Shown: positions 1-5,509 of the stretch, piece by piece | Numbering within the stretch: position 1 is the stretch's first letter | Layout: every line of letters begins with the position of its first letter | NCBI GenBank assembly: GCA_005792805.1 | Contig: SXQV01000164.1 | Coordinates: forward strand, 1 to 5,509 | Length of the DNA stretch: 5,509 nucleotides | Direction of reading: 5' to 3' | Source of the DNA: Methylococcaceae bacterium | Lineage (GTDB): Bacteria > Pseudomonadota > Gammaproteobacteria > Methylococcales > Methylococcaceae | Translations under genes and position numbers: made by a program | Notes under the pieces: generated by a model | Seen by the model: only the letters and a program-made list of their open reading frames with translations | The model's database searches: none | Told to the model about the DNA's origin: nothing

Positions 1-301
1 CAGGTGCTGGATGAAATAAGGCATCGCGTTGCCGGGTAACCCCTGACCTGGCCAAGGCGCGTGTCTGGCAGTGCCATGCCGGTACCCCCATGAATGAACG
101 ACAGGTCAAGGTGCTCAACCGCCTGCTTGATGAGTTTGAAGGCCATCTCACCATCCGTAAATGGGCAGCAATCGCCAAATTTCGCCGGATACGTCCTTGC
201 GTGACATCACTGATCTGATTGGTCGTCGTGTTCTGAGAAGGGAAGATGCGGGCGGACGCAGCACGGGTTATATGGTGAACGACGCCATGGGCGTGGACTG
301 A
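1..301 (+). pseudogene. Fic-family protein, degraded C-terminal remnant (frameshifted)
   Basis: Frame 3 from about position 42 reads PDLAKARVWQCHAGTPMNER followed by QVKVLNRLLDEFEGHLTIRK and WAAIAK, up to about 179. This resembles the C-terminal part of Fic/DOC-family proteins (the LNxRQ..VLNRLLD segment leading into a winged-helix domain). The expected continuation SPDTSLRDITDLIGRRVLRR, EDAGGRSTGYMVND is in frame 2 (182-298) and ends at TGA 299-301. Joining the two halves needs one missing base near 180-182. Frame 3 also has a stop at 12-14, and the similarity of positions 1-41 is unclear; an open frame-1 stretch (QVLDEIRHRVAG) ending at TAA 37-39 may be another shifted piece. Fic enzymes transfer AMP or similar groups using an HPFxxGNGR motif; that domain would lie left of the window and is not seen. 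A sequencing error instead of a real mutation cannot be excluded for the 180 shift. The family call comes from recognising the motif, not from a search. Confidence 0.72.
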
Positions 302-370
302 CAAGATACTCTTCGACACGGCGACTGATTGCAGCCCGTCAGGCATTCGAAGCGTGGACCGCAGTCCGCG

Positions 371-392
371 CCCGTAGCCTGCGGGCTACGGG
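371..392 (-). terminator. GC-rich hairpin just after btuB, possible terminator
   Basis: CCCGTAGCC (371-379) and GGCTACGGG (384-392) form a perfect 9-bp stem around a 4-nt loop. On the minus strand it begins 10 nt after the btuB TGA (402-404). No U-run follows the stem, so it is not a classical intrinsic terminator. It may instead protect the 3' end or assist termination. No gene calls on the plus strand read into it other than the Fic remnant that ends at 301. Confidence 0.5.
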
Positions 393-401
393 TTCATGCA
401 A

Positions 402-2294
402 TCAATAAGTCAGCGTCACGCCGCCATAACCCGCGAGGCGGGTGGTGCCGTAGCCGTAGACTTCCTGATATTCCTTGTTGAACAGGTTGTCGATGCGGGC
501 GAACAGTTTGACGTTGGGGTGGATCTGATAGCTGCCGGCCAGGTTGGCGATGGCATAGGCTGGAACCCGGGTGCCGAGTACGCCGTCTTTTTCGCCCACC
601 GCGATTACGACCAGATTGAGGTCGGCATTTTTGATGAAGCGATAGTTTGCTTCGAAATTCCCCTTGTTTTCCGGACGGTTCAGCAAGGGGTTGCCGGTTT
701 CCTCGTCAAGTGTGGCATCGAAGGTGTAGTTTCCCCTGATGGTCAGGTCTTCCAGCGGGTTGATCTGAAAAAATGCCTCCACACCCTGCGCCGTGGCGCT
801 GTTGATGTTTTCCGCTATCCAGAAATTCGCGGGGTCGGCCTGAATGAGGTTGTTGAACTGGTTTGAGAAGTAGTTTGCCCCGAGTTGCACGGTCTGATCG
901 AAGAATCCCTGTTCAAAGCCAATGTCCCAGTTGAAGCTGGTTTCCGCTTTGAGATCCTGATTACCGTAGAAGGGGGCGTAGAGTTCATACAGCGTGGGTA
1001 CCTTGAAACCCGTCCCTGCATTGCCTTTCAGTTTGCTGCCCGTCTCATTGAACAGCACGGCTTCGGTCAGGCTCCAGGTCGCTTTGCTGCCGGAGCGGTT
1101 GTTGTCGGAATAGCGGACCGAGGCGGTCGTGAACGAGCGTTCGAAGAGAGTGAACTGGTCCGAGAGGTAATACCCTTGGGTGTTGTAGCTTTTGGTGCCG
1201 ATGTCTTCGCTCTGATTCTGCATCTGGTCTTCTTCATCTTCCAGGCCCAGTGTCAGCGTATTGTTTCGATGCAGATGGAAGATGTTCTGCCAGTCGCCCT
1301 TGATCTTGGTGCCCTGATAGTCGCCCGATAGATCATAGGGAAGACTGGGGTCCCAGTTGCTGTAATTGCGGTTGGTCTGGCTGTAGCCGATGCCCAGCGT
1401 TTGTTCCCAGAAATTATCGAATACCTTGAAATGGCTGAAGCCCCGCGTGAACAGCTCGCTGGTGGTGCCGGTGTAATTCAATGCATCAACTGGTGCAAAG
1501 GGATGGGCGGGATTGGGCTCGTTGCCCATCATGTAGTCCAGTGCGCTCTTGCCGTGGTTGTAGCGCAGGTTGACGCCGACATCCAGGTCATCGAGGGGTT
1601 TGTAGCCGGCTCGGCCATCGAATGTCGTATTGCGGTACCAGTCGCGTTCGGGGTTATCCCAGAGATAATCCGCCGCAGAAAAGCCATGCGTCTGGGTTTC
1701 GCTGGCCGTTGTCGAATAATTGAAGTCGTCGATCTCGCCGGACGCGCTGCCCTTTACCTTGAAAGTGTCATAGCTGCCGCCCTGAGACTCCAGGTTGAAC
1801 TTGGGTGTGCCCTTGCCTTTTCTGGTCACGATGTTGATGACGCCGCCTATCGCATCGGAGCCATACAGGGCGCTTTCACCTCCGCGCAGGATTTCGATGC
1901 GTTCGATATCGTCGACCATCAGGTTGGCAAAATCGAAAGAACCGACGGGTGAAGAGGGATCATTCATTTCCACCTGGTCGATCAGAACGAGGGTCTGACC
2001 GGATCCGGCACCGCGAGTGTAGATGTTGGTCATCCGGCCTGGACCGCCGCTATTCAGTACGTCCAGCCCAGGCACGAGCCTTAGCGCATCCGCTACGCTC
2101 AATACCTGCCGTTTTTTGATTTCATCAGCGGTGATGACCGTGATGGATGTACCTGACTCGCGTTCGGACGATTCGTAGCGGTTGGCGGTGACGATAGTGG
2201 TTTCCAGTTCCGGTACGGCGTCTTCCGCCGCATGGAGAGGGAGGCTCTGTAGAGCAAGCAGGGCCAGCATCGGCTGGCGAAGAGCGTTTTTCAT
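402..2294 (-). CDS. btuB: TonB-dependent vitamin B12 (cobalamin) outer-membrane receptor BtuB
   Basis: Outer-membrane beta-barrel receptor that takes up cobalamin using energy from TonB-ExbBD. The 630-residue product is slightly longer than E. coli BtuB (614). It starts MKNALRQ, followed by a hydrophobic stretch and a likely signal cleavage after HAA (about residue 23). The TonB box is ETTIVTA (31-37), close to the BtuB form DTLVVTA. The plug domain follows (about 45-160), with SVADALRLVPGLDV and ERIEILRGGESALYGSDAIG running into GVINIVTR (131-158). The rest is barrel, ending IDNLFNKEYQEVYGYGTTRL and GGVTLTY, with a terminal aromatic residue as usual for barrel insertion. The ATG at 2292-2294 gives a complete signal peptide; the ribosome site is weak (GAAAGG about 12 nt upstream). 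A cobalamin riboswitch in the leader strongly supports B12 or a cobinamide as ligand; without it, other small TonB-dependent receptors would remain possible. No periplasmic BtuF or BtuCD genes are adjacent. Confidence 0.93.
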   Translation of the reverse strand: MKNALRQPMLALLALQSLPLHAAEDAVPELETTIVTANRYESSERESGTSITVITADEIKKRQVLSVADALRLVPGLDVLNSGGPGRMTNIYTRGAGSGQTLVLIDQVEMNDPSSPVGSFDFANLMVDDIERIEILRGGESALYGSDAIGGVINIVTRKGKGTPKFNLESQGGSYDTFKVKGSASGEIDDFNYSTTASETQTHGFSAADYLWDNPERDWYRNTTFDGRAGYKPLDDLDVGVNLRYNHGKSALDYMMGNEPNPAHPFAPVDALNYTGTTSELFTRGFSHFKVFDNFWEQTLGIGYSQTNRNYSNWDPSLPYDLSGDYQGTKIKGDWQNIFHLHRNNTLTLGLEDEEDQMQNQSEDIGTKSYNTQGYYLSDQFTLFERSFTTASVRYSDNNRSGSKATWSLTEAVLFNETGSKLKGNAGTGFKVPTLYELYAPFYGNQDLKAETSFNWDIGFEQGFFDQTVQLGANYFSNQFNNLIQADPANFWIAENINSATAQGVEAFFQINPLEDLTIRGNYTFDATLDEETGNPLLNRPENKGNFEANYRFIKNADLNLVVIAVGEKDGVLGTRVPAYAIANLAGSYQIHPNVKLFARIDNLFNKEYQEVYGYGTTRLAGYGGVTLTY

Positions 2295-2408
2295 CTGATG
2301 TTTCTGCCTTTCGTTAAGCCGAGCACACCCGCACGGCGTTGAGAGAAAGTTACGCAGACAACATCGGATCGACGAAGAAGACGGGCGCAGCCGGTCACGG
2401 ACATCGAG

Positions 2409-2434
2409 CCGACGCTGCCCTCCGCAACGGTCGG
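2409..2434 (-). promoter_or_regulatory. Expression-platform hairpin with GGAGG loop; also complementary to the aptamer core
   Basis: On the minus strand, CCGAC pairs with GTCGG. After one bulged C, GTTGC pairs with GCAGC (one G-U pair), closing a GGAGG loop (2419-2423). This gives about 10 bp. It begins 13 nt after the B12 box, the position where cobalamin riboswitches usually carry the stem-loop whose loop contacts loop L5 of the aptamer. The same bases are complementary to the aptamer core at 2533-2562, so the two pairings exclude each other. The structure was drawn by hand and no folding energy was computed. Its role in btuB control is inferred. Confidence 0.55.
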
Positions 2435-2447
2435 TTGACTGTTCCGG

Positions 2448-2624
2448 GGCCGGTATCCGGGCTCATCGGTGGTCCTTGGACCCGCTAGCCGCCTTCCCAT
2501 GCAGATGCACAGTGGCTGTGTGGCAAGCGTTTACCGATTTACCGTTGCGGGGGCAGCGTCGGTTTTGGATTTCTCCGCACCGACTTCCCGTTTAACCCAA
2601 GATGAAGAAACACCCAGGGCACCT
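2448..2624 (-). ncRNA. Cobalamin riboswitch aptamer in the btuB leader
   Basis: Read on the minus strand, the leader holds the conserved cobalamin-riboswitch blocks in order. These are AGGTGCC at the 5' end (2618-2624), GGGAAGTCGGTG and AAATCC, the core GCTGCCCCCGCAACGGTAA (2540-2558), GCCACTG (2510-2516), ATGGGAAGGC (about 2491-2500), and the B12 box GAGCCCGGATACCGGCC (2448-2464). The B12 box matches the consensus rAGYCMGGAGACCKGCC closely. A short stem between GCCACTG and GGGAAGGC has the loop ATCT (an L5 candidate). Adenosylcobalamin binding normally lowers expression of the gene downstream, here btuB, about 150 nt further on. No intrinsic terminator with a U-run is visible between the aptamer and the btuB ATG. 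Control may therefore act on translation, RNA decay or Rho-dependent termination; the stretch around 2340-2390 is pyrimidine-rich, which would suit the last. Confidence 0.96.
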
Positions 2625-2638
2625 CGAAAGCAGGGCAG

Positions 2639-2676
2639 AGTCTAGCAGATAACGAATGGATTGGGGGTGGCCGCAA
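2639..2676 (-). promoter_or_regulatory. Possible btuB promoter
   Basis: A -10-like TAGACT (2639-2644) would start RNA just ahead of the aptamer's first conserved block. An overlapping option, TTATCT (2647-2652), sits 18 nt from a -35-like TTGCGG (2671-2676). Neither pair is a strong sigma70 match. The main argument is position: the 166-bp gap after the permease must supply a promoter if the riboswitch RNA is made independently, though read-through from the permease is also possible. Confidence 0.25.
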
Positions 2677-2790
2677 GCGCACGGGCGCTCCCGGTAACCC
2701 GCTTGGCCCTGTCGGATCGACGCCCCGTGCCCGGCGGCAATGGCTGACTGCGGTGTAGTCTCCTTGGAGGGGCGGTCGGCCGGGACAAGA

Positions 2791-3819
2791 TTAGCCCTTG
2801 AGCCATTCTCTCCAGGCGGCGTGGCCGATGGCGAGAACCACCGGGCCGATGAACAGGCCAAGAAAGCCGTCGCTGATCAGGCCACCGACGATGCCGAACA
2901 CGACTAGGGCGAAGGGGATGCGGGTGGCCTGACTGATGACCAGCGGACGCACCAGATTATCTACCCAACTGACGACCAGCGAGCCCCACAATAGCAGCGC
3001 CATGGCTCGCCAGGTTTCTCCCTGGGCAAACAGCCAAACGCAGCACAACACCCAGACGATAAGGGCGCCGAACGGAATCAGCGCCATGATGATCGTGGTG
3101 AGGGTTAACAGGGCAGGGCCAGGCAGGTCAACGCCCCAATAGCCGATGCCGGCGATGCTGCCCTGAACGATAGCGGTCAGGACGATGCCGTAAAGAACGG
3201 CGCGGGAAGTGTTGACGGCAATGTCGAGGTAATTGTCTGCTCTTTCCCCGATGCCGCGCTTGAACCCATGGCGAACTTCTGCCGTCAGGGTTGCGCCATC
3301 GCGATAGAGGAAGAACATGAGAAACAGCGTGAGCACCCATTGGCCTGTGATTAGGCCCACATCACTTGCAACATGAATCAAGCGCCGGGAGAAGTCCCGT
3401 AACTGCGGTATCAGCTGCTGTTTGGCCAGGTCGCTCAGGTCGCCCCATTGTGCGACACGCTGGCTGAGTTCATCGCCAATGACCGGTATGCGATTAAGTT
3501 GACCCTGGAGTACCGAGCGCTGCTCCAGCCAACCCGGAAGGCCCTGGATGAATTCGCTGAATTCGTGCTGGATGACGGTGCTCAGGCCGATCAGGGGGAC
3601 GATGACTGCCGTACCCAGTAGCAGGATCATCAGGCCGGCGGCAAGCCCTGCCCGCCCACCCATCGCGGCTTTGGTGCGGCGGTAGAGCGGCCAGCTGGCA
3701 TACGCCAGGATGATGGCCCAGAGGATCGGTTCCAGCAGATGACCGAGGATGCGATAAACCAGCAGGGCCAGTCCGGCCAGGAACAGAAACAGCGCGATCT
3801 GGCGATGGGAAGGATTCAT
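2791..3819 (-). CDS. AI-2E family transporter / PerM-YdiK-like inner-membrane permease
   Basis: A 342-residue polytopic inner-membrane protein of the AI-2E transporter family (formerly UPF0118/DUF20), closest in feel to E. coli YdiK. Hydrophobic segments lie at about 8-24, 29-45, 59-83, 154-172, 206-227, 235-265, 272-286 and 303-332. The long soluble stretch between about 84 and 150 is typical of the family. Family signatures in the C-terminal half are WVDNLVRPLVIS (285-296) and PFALVVFGIVGGLISDGFLG with LFIGPVVLAI (302-331). Substrates differ or are unknown across the family (autoinducer-2 export, Na+/H+ exchange and others have been reported for members), so none is assigned. Its ATG (3817-3819) overlaps the apaH stop as ATGA, and no Shine-Dalgarno sequence precedes it, so translation is probably coupled to apaH. 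The stop TAA is at 2791-2793, with no clear terminator after it. Confidence 0.88.
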   Translation of the reverse strand: MNPSHRQIALFLFLAGLALLVYRILGHLLEPILWAIILAYASWPLYRRTKAAMGGRAGLAAGLMILLLGTAVIVPLIGLSTVIQHEFSEFIQGLPGWLEQRSVLQGQLNRIPVIGDELSQRVAQWGDLSDLAKQQLIPQLRDFSRRLIHVASDVGLITGQWVLTLFLMFFLYRDGATLTAEVRHGFKRGIGERADNYLDIAVNTSRAVLYGIVLTAIVQGSIAGIGYWGVDLPGPALLTLTTIIMALIPFGALIVWVLCCVWLFAQGETWRAMALLLWGSLVVSWVDNLVRPLVISQATRIPFALVVFGIVGGLISDGFLGLFIGPVVLAIGHAAWREWLKG

Positions 3820-4649
3820 GGGTGTGCAGGCCGCTGGTATTGACCTTGGAGATTCGCCACGGTAGTGCGCTCCAATCGATCATCGAGACGCAGTGCCGTT
3901 AATTCGCCGCCCCAAAGACAACCGGTATCGAGGCAGTAGGTGCCTTGGCTGACATGGAAGCCGAGGGTTGACCAGTGTCCGAACACAATATGGGCTCCTG
4001 TGCTACGCCGGCCCGGCGCTTCAAACCAGGGTACCAGGCCGGCGGGCTGGGTGCCGGGTTTGCCTTTCTGCCTGAATTCCATCTGCCCATCGGCGGTGCA
4101 ATACCGGAGCCGGGTGAAGCTATTGGTGATGCAGCGGAGACGATCCCAGTCACCGAGGTTCTCATCCCAGCGGGTTGGCTCATTCCCGTACATGTGCCAG
4201 AGCATTTCTCTGTAGTCCTGACCGCGTAAGGCGGTTTCTGCCTCATGCGCCAGCTGGGCGGCTTGATTCATGTCCCATTGGGGAGGCAGTCCGGCATGAA
4301 TCAGGTAAAATTCTCCGCCGTGATGAAGCAGAGGGCGCTGACGCAGCCAGTAGAGCAGTTCATCACGATCAGGTGCGGCCAGAATGTCACCAAAGGTGTC
4401 TCGATGTTTGGTGCGTGAAATGCCCTCGGCAACGGCAAGCAGGTGGAGATCATGATTGCCCAGCACGCTGATTGCGGATGCGCCGAGGTCACGAAGGGTG
4501 CGGAGGGTTTCGAGTGACCTGGGGCCGCGGTTGACGAGGTCTCCGACAAACCACAGTTGATCGGTTGCCGGGTCGAAACGGATTTTATCAATGAGAGCCA
4601 TTAGCTCGGCATGGCAGCCCTGAACGTCGCCGATGGCGTAAATGGCCAT
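3816..4649 (-). CDS. apaH: Bis(5'-nucleosyl)-tetraphosphatase, symmetrical (ApaH)
   Basis: Cytoplasmic hydrolase that splits diadenosine tetraphosphate (Ap4A) symmetrically into two ADP; in E. coli it also removes Np4 caps from RNA. The 277-residue product matches the usual length (E. coli 280). It shows the full PPP-type metallophosphatase motif set: GDVQGCH (7-13), GDLVNRGP (36-43), GNHD (64-67), LIHAG (116-120), and GHWS (224-227) followed by DTGCLWGG (241-248). All metal-binding Asp, Asn and His positions expected from these motifs are present, so it should be active. The ATG lies 5 nt after the apaG stop, with no good Shine-Dalgarno sequence in between, suggesting translational coupling to apaG. 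Its TGA overlaps the start of the permease gene by 4 nt. Confidence 0.97.
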   Translation of the reverse strand: MAIYAIGDVQGCHAELMALIDKIRFDPATDQLWFVGDLVNRGPRSLETLRTLRDLGASAISVLGNHDLHLLAVAEGISRTKHRDTFGDILAAPDRDELLYWLRQRPLLHHGGEFYLIHAGLPPQWDMNQAAQLAHEAETALRGQDYREMLWHMYGNEPTRWDENLGDWDRLRCITNSFTRLRYCTADGQMEFRQKGKPGTQPAGLVPWFEAPGRRSTGAHIVFGHWSTLGFHVSQGTYCLDTGCLWGGELTALRLDDRLERTTVANLQGQYQRPAHP

Positions 4650-4654
4650 GGGCG

Positions 4655-5032
4655 TTAGTGGAGGGCCCGAGGAGCGGCCAGCGTGAAGGGAGGGATTTCC
4701 GCTTCAAACAGTTCGCCGGAATCCGTGCGCATCTGGTATGTCCCGTGCATCATGCCAGCGGGAGTTTCGATCATGGCCGCGCTGGTGTATCGAAAGGTCT
4801 GCCCCGGTGAAAGATGCGGGGTTTCGCCTACTACGCCTTGGCCGTGGACTTCCTGAACTTTGCCGTCGGCGTCTGTAATGATCCAGTGCCGCGTCAAGAG
4901 GCGGGCGGGTTCATCGCTTTGATTGTGAATGGTGATGGTGTAGGCGAATACGTAGCGGCTCGCTGCCGGCTGCGATTCGGACTCCAGATAGTCGATGTGG
5001 CTATCAATCTTGATCGAAGGTTTGTTTTTCAT
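4655..5032 (-). CDS. apaG: ApaG protein (Co2+/Mg2+ efflux-associated ApaG family)
   Basis: A small beta-sandwich protein (fibronectin type III-like fold in solved members) of the ApaG family, usually encoded next to apaH. Genetic links to Co2+ resistance and Mg2+ efflux have been reported, but its biochemical role is not settled. Family hallmarks are visible in order: RYVFAYTITIHNQS, HWIITDADGKVQEVHGQGVV followed by GETPHLSPG, then FRYTSAAMIETPAGMMHGTY. The start shown is ATG 5030-5032, giving 125 residues, equal to E. coli ApaG. An in-frame GTG directly upstream (5033-5035) would add one residue. A GAGG about 12 nt before the GTG fits neither start tightly. It is the first gene of the minus-strand cluster. 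In many gammaproteobacteria ksgA (rsmA) lies just upstream of apaG; here that position is taken by a divergent mpl. Confidence 0.95.
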   Translation of the reverse strand: MKNKPSIKIDSHIDYLESESQPAASRYVFAYTITIHNQSDEPARLLTRHWIITDADGKVQEVHGQGVVGETPHLSPGQTFRYTSAAMIETPAGMMHGTYQMRTDSGELFEAEIPPFTLAAPRALH

Positions 5033-5035
5033 CAC

Positions 5036-5189
5036 GAAATTGAAATGCCTCGCGAATGGATGGGGCGGAATAGTTTAACCAGAAGCGTACTCCAGCGGGT
5101 GTATCGGACAACTCTGATCCATTTCCGCAAAAAGACCTTACGATGCTCCGGCATCGCCACGAATTGAAACGAATAACAGGGAAAATCCA
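5036..5189. other. Divergent intergenic region between apaG and mpl
   Basis: This 154-bp region must hold the promoters for both apaG (leftward) and mpl (rightward). I found no convincing -35/-10 pair for either. It holds a perfect 6-bp hairpin at 5141-5156, CGATGC, loop TCCG, GCATCG, in what would be the mpl 5' leader. AGGGA about 7 nt before the mpl ATG is a fair ribosome-binding site. Confidence 0.6.
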
Positions 5190-5509
5190 ATGCGCATTCA
5201 TATCATGGGAATCTGCGGGACCTTCATGGGTGGATTGGCGATTCTTGCCCGGCAGCTTGGCCATGAGGTCTCAGGGTCGGATCAGAATGTCTACCCTCCT
5301 ATGAGTACTCAGCTTGAGGAGCATGGGATTGCCTTGAAATCCGGTTACAAACCGGAAAACCTGGAACCAAAGCCCGATCTGGTGGTGGTGGGCAATGCCA
5401 TTTCCCGGGGCAATCCGGAAATGGAAGCCGTGATGAATCTCGGGCTCCCTTATATTTCGGGCCCCGAGTGGTTGCACGATCATGTTCTGCAACACGCCTG
5501 GGTGCTGGG
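5190..5509 (+). CDS. mpl: UDP-N-acetylmuramate:L-alanyl-gamma-D-glutamyl-meso-diaminopimelate ligase (Mpl), 5' part
   Basis: Cytoplasmic ATP-dependent ligase that joins the recycled murein tripeptide L-Ala-gamma-D-Glu-meso-DAP to UDP-MurNAc, feeding it back into peptidoglycan synthesis. Only the first 106 codons are present; the frame stays open to the window edge. The N-terminal UDP-binding domain of Mur ligases is clear: MRIHIMGICGTFMGGLA (GICGTFMGG at 7-15 is characteristic of Mpl), SGSDQNVYPPMSTQLEEHGI, VVVGNAISRGNP (65-76) and LPYISGPEWLHDHVL. The conserved GICGTFMGG favours Mpl over MurC, which has a GIGG-type motif. The ATP-binding GTHGKTT motif would follow just beyond the edge. The ATG is preceded by AGGGA at good spacing. 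It is transcribed away from apaG. Confidence 0.96.
   Translation, partial: MRIHIMGICGTFMGGLAILARQLGHEVSGSDQNVYPPMSTQLEEHGIALKSGYKPENLEPKPDLVVVGNAISRGNPEMEAVMNLGLPYISGPEWLHDHVLQHAWVL

Noticed and set aside
396..1952. Several plus-strand open frames (396-866, 885-1331, 1401-1952) opposite btuB
   Set aside because: They are antisense shadows of the btuB coding sequence. The translations have no recognisable domains, and btuB itself is complete with strong family motifs.
2291..2500. Minus-strand 69-codon open frame between riboswitch and btuB
   Set aside because: It runs through the conserved aptamer and the expression platform, and the peptide is low in recognisable features. The RNA structure explains this sequence better.
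2676..2689. AGCGC/GCGCT 5-bp stem with loop ACGG as a permease terminator
   Set aside because: Short stem, no U-run, and about 100 nt past the permease stop; not distinguishable from chance in GC-rich DNA.
2592..2861. Minus-strand 89-codon open frame overlapping the permease 3' end and the aptamer 5' end
   Set aside because: It overlaps a real gene in another frame and the riboswitch, with no domain or good start signal.
3494..3883. Minus-strand 129-codon frame across the apaH/permease junction
   Set aside because: Out-of-frame shadow of two well-supported genes, rich in Pro, Arg and His as expected for a shifted GC-rich reading.
5271..5495. Minus-strand 74-codon frame at the right edge
   Set aside because: Antisense to mpl, whose N-terminal motifs are unmistakable.

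Overview
The window looks like chromosomal DNA from a moderately GC-rich gammaproteobacterium. The evidence is an ApaG/ApaH pair, a proteobacterial-type Mpl, and a TonB-dependent BtuB-like receptor behind a class-I-like cobalamin riboswitch. The receptor and its TonB dependence mean a Gram-negative cell envelope. I cannot name the genus.

Layout from left to right. (1) Positions 1-301, + strand: the degraded 3' end of a Fic-family gene, with at least one clear frameshift. (2) Positions 302-401: a short gap with a perfect 9-bp GC-rich hairpin (371-392) just past the btuB stop. (3) Positions 402-2294, - strand: a complete 630-residue TonB-dependent outer-membrane receptor, best read as BtuB. (4) Positions 2295-2624, - strand: the long btuB leader, with a cobalamin aptamer (2448-2624) and an expression-platform region. 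(5) Positions 2791-5035, - strand: a compact apaG-apaH-permease cluster. apaG and apaH are 5 nt apart, and apaH overlaps the AI-2E/PerM-family permease by 4 nt (ATGA). (6) Positions 5036-5189: a divergent intergenic region. (7) Position 5190 to the right edge, + strand: the first 106 codons of mpl (murein peptide recycling).

How the genes work together: btuB is a self-contained, riboswitch-controlled vitamin B12 uptake gene; no other cobalamin gene is visible here. ApaH hydrolyses diadenosine tetraphosphate, and ApaG is its usual small partner gene. The permease is probably co-translated with ApaH, but its substrate is unknown. Mpl starts a separate transcription unit facing away from apaG.

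The most interesting signal is in the btuB leader. Just after the B12 box, a segment (2409-2435) is almost perfectly complementary to the aptamer's own conserved core (2533-2562). About 21 bp pair with one single-base bulge, and 5 more bp follow a 4-nt bulge. The same segment can also fold on itself into a hairpin with a GGAGG loop, in the position expected for the regulatory stem-loop of cobalamin riboswitches. This suggests two mutually exclusive folds, which is a testable switching mechanism.
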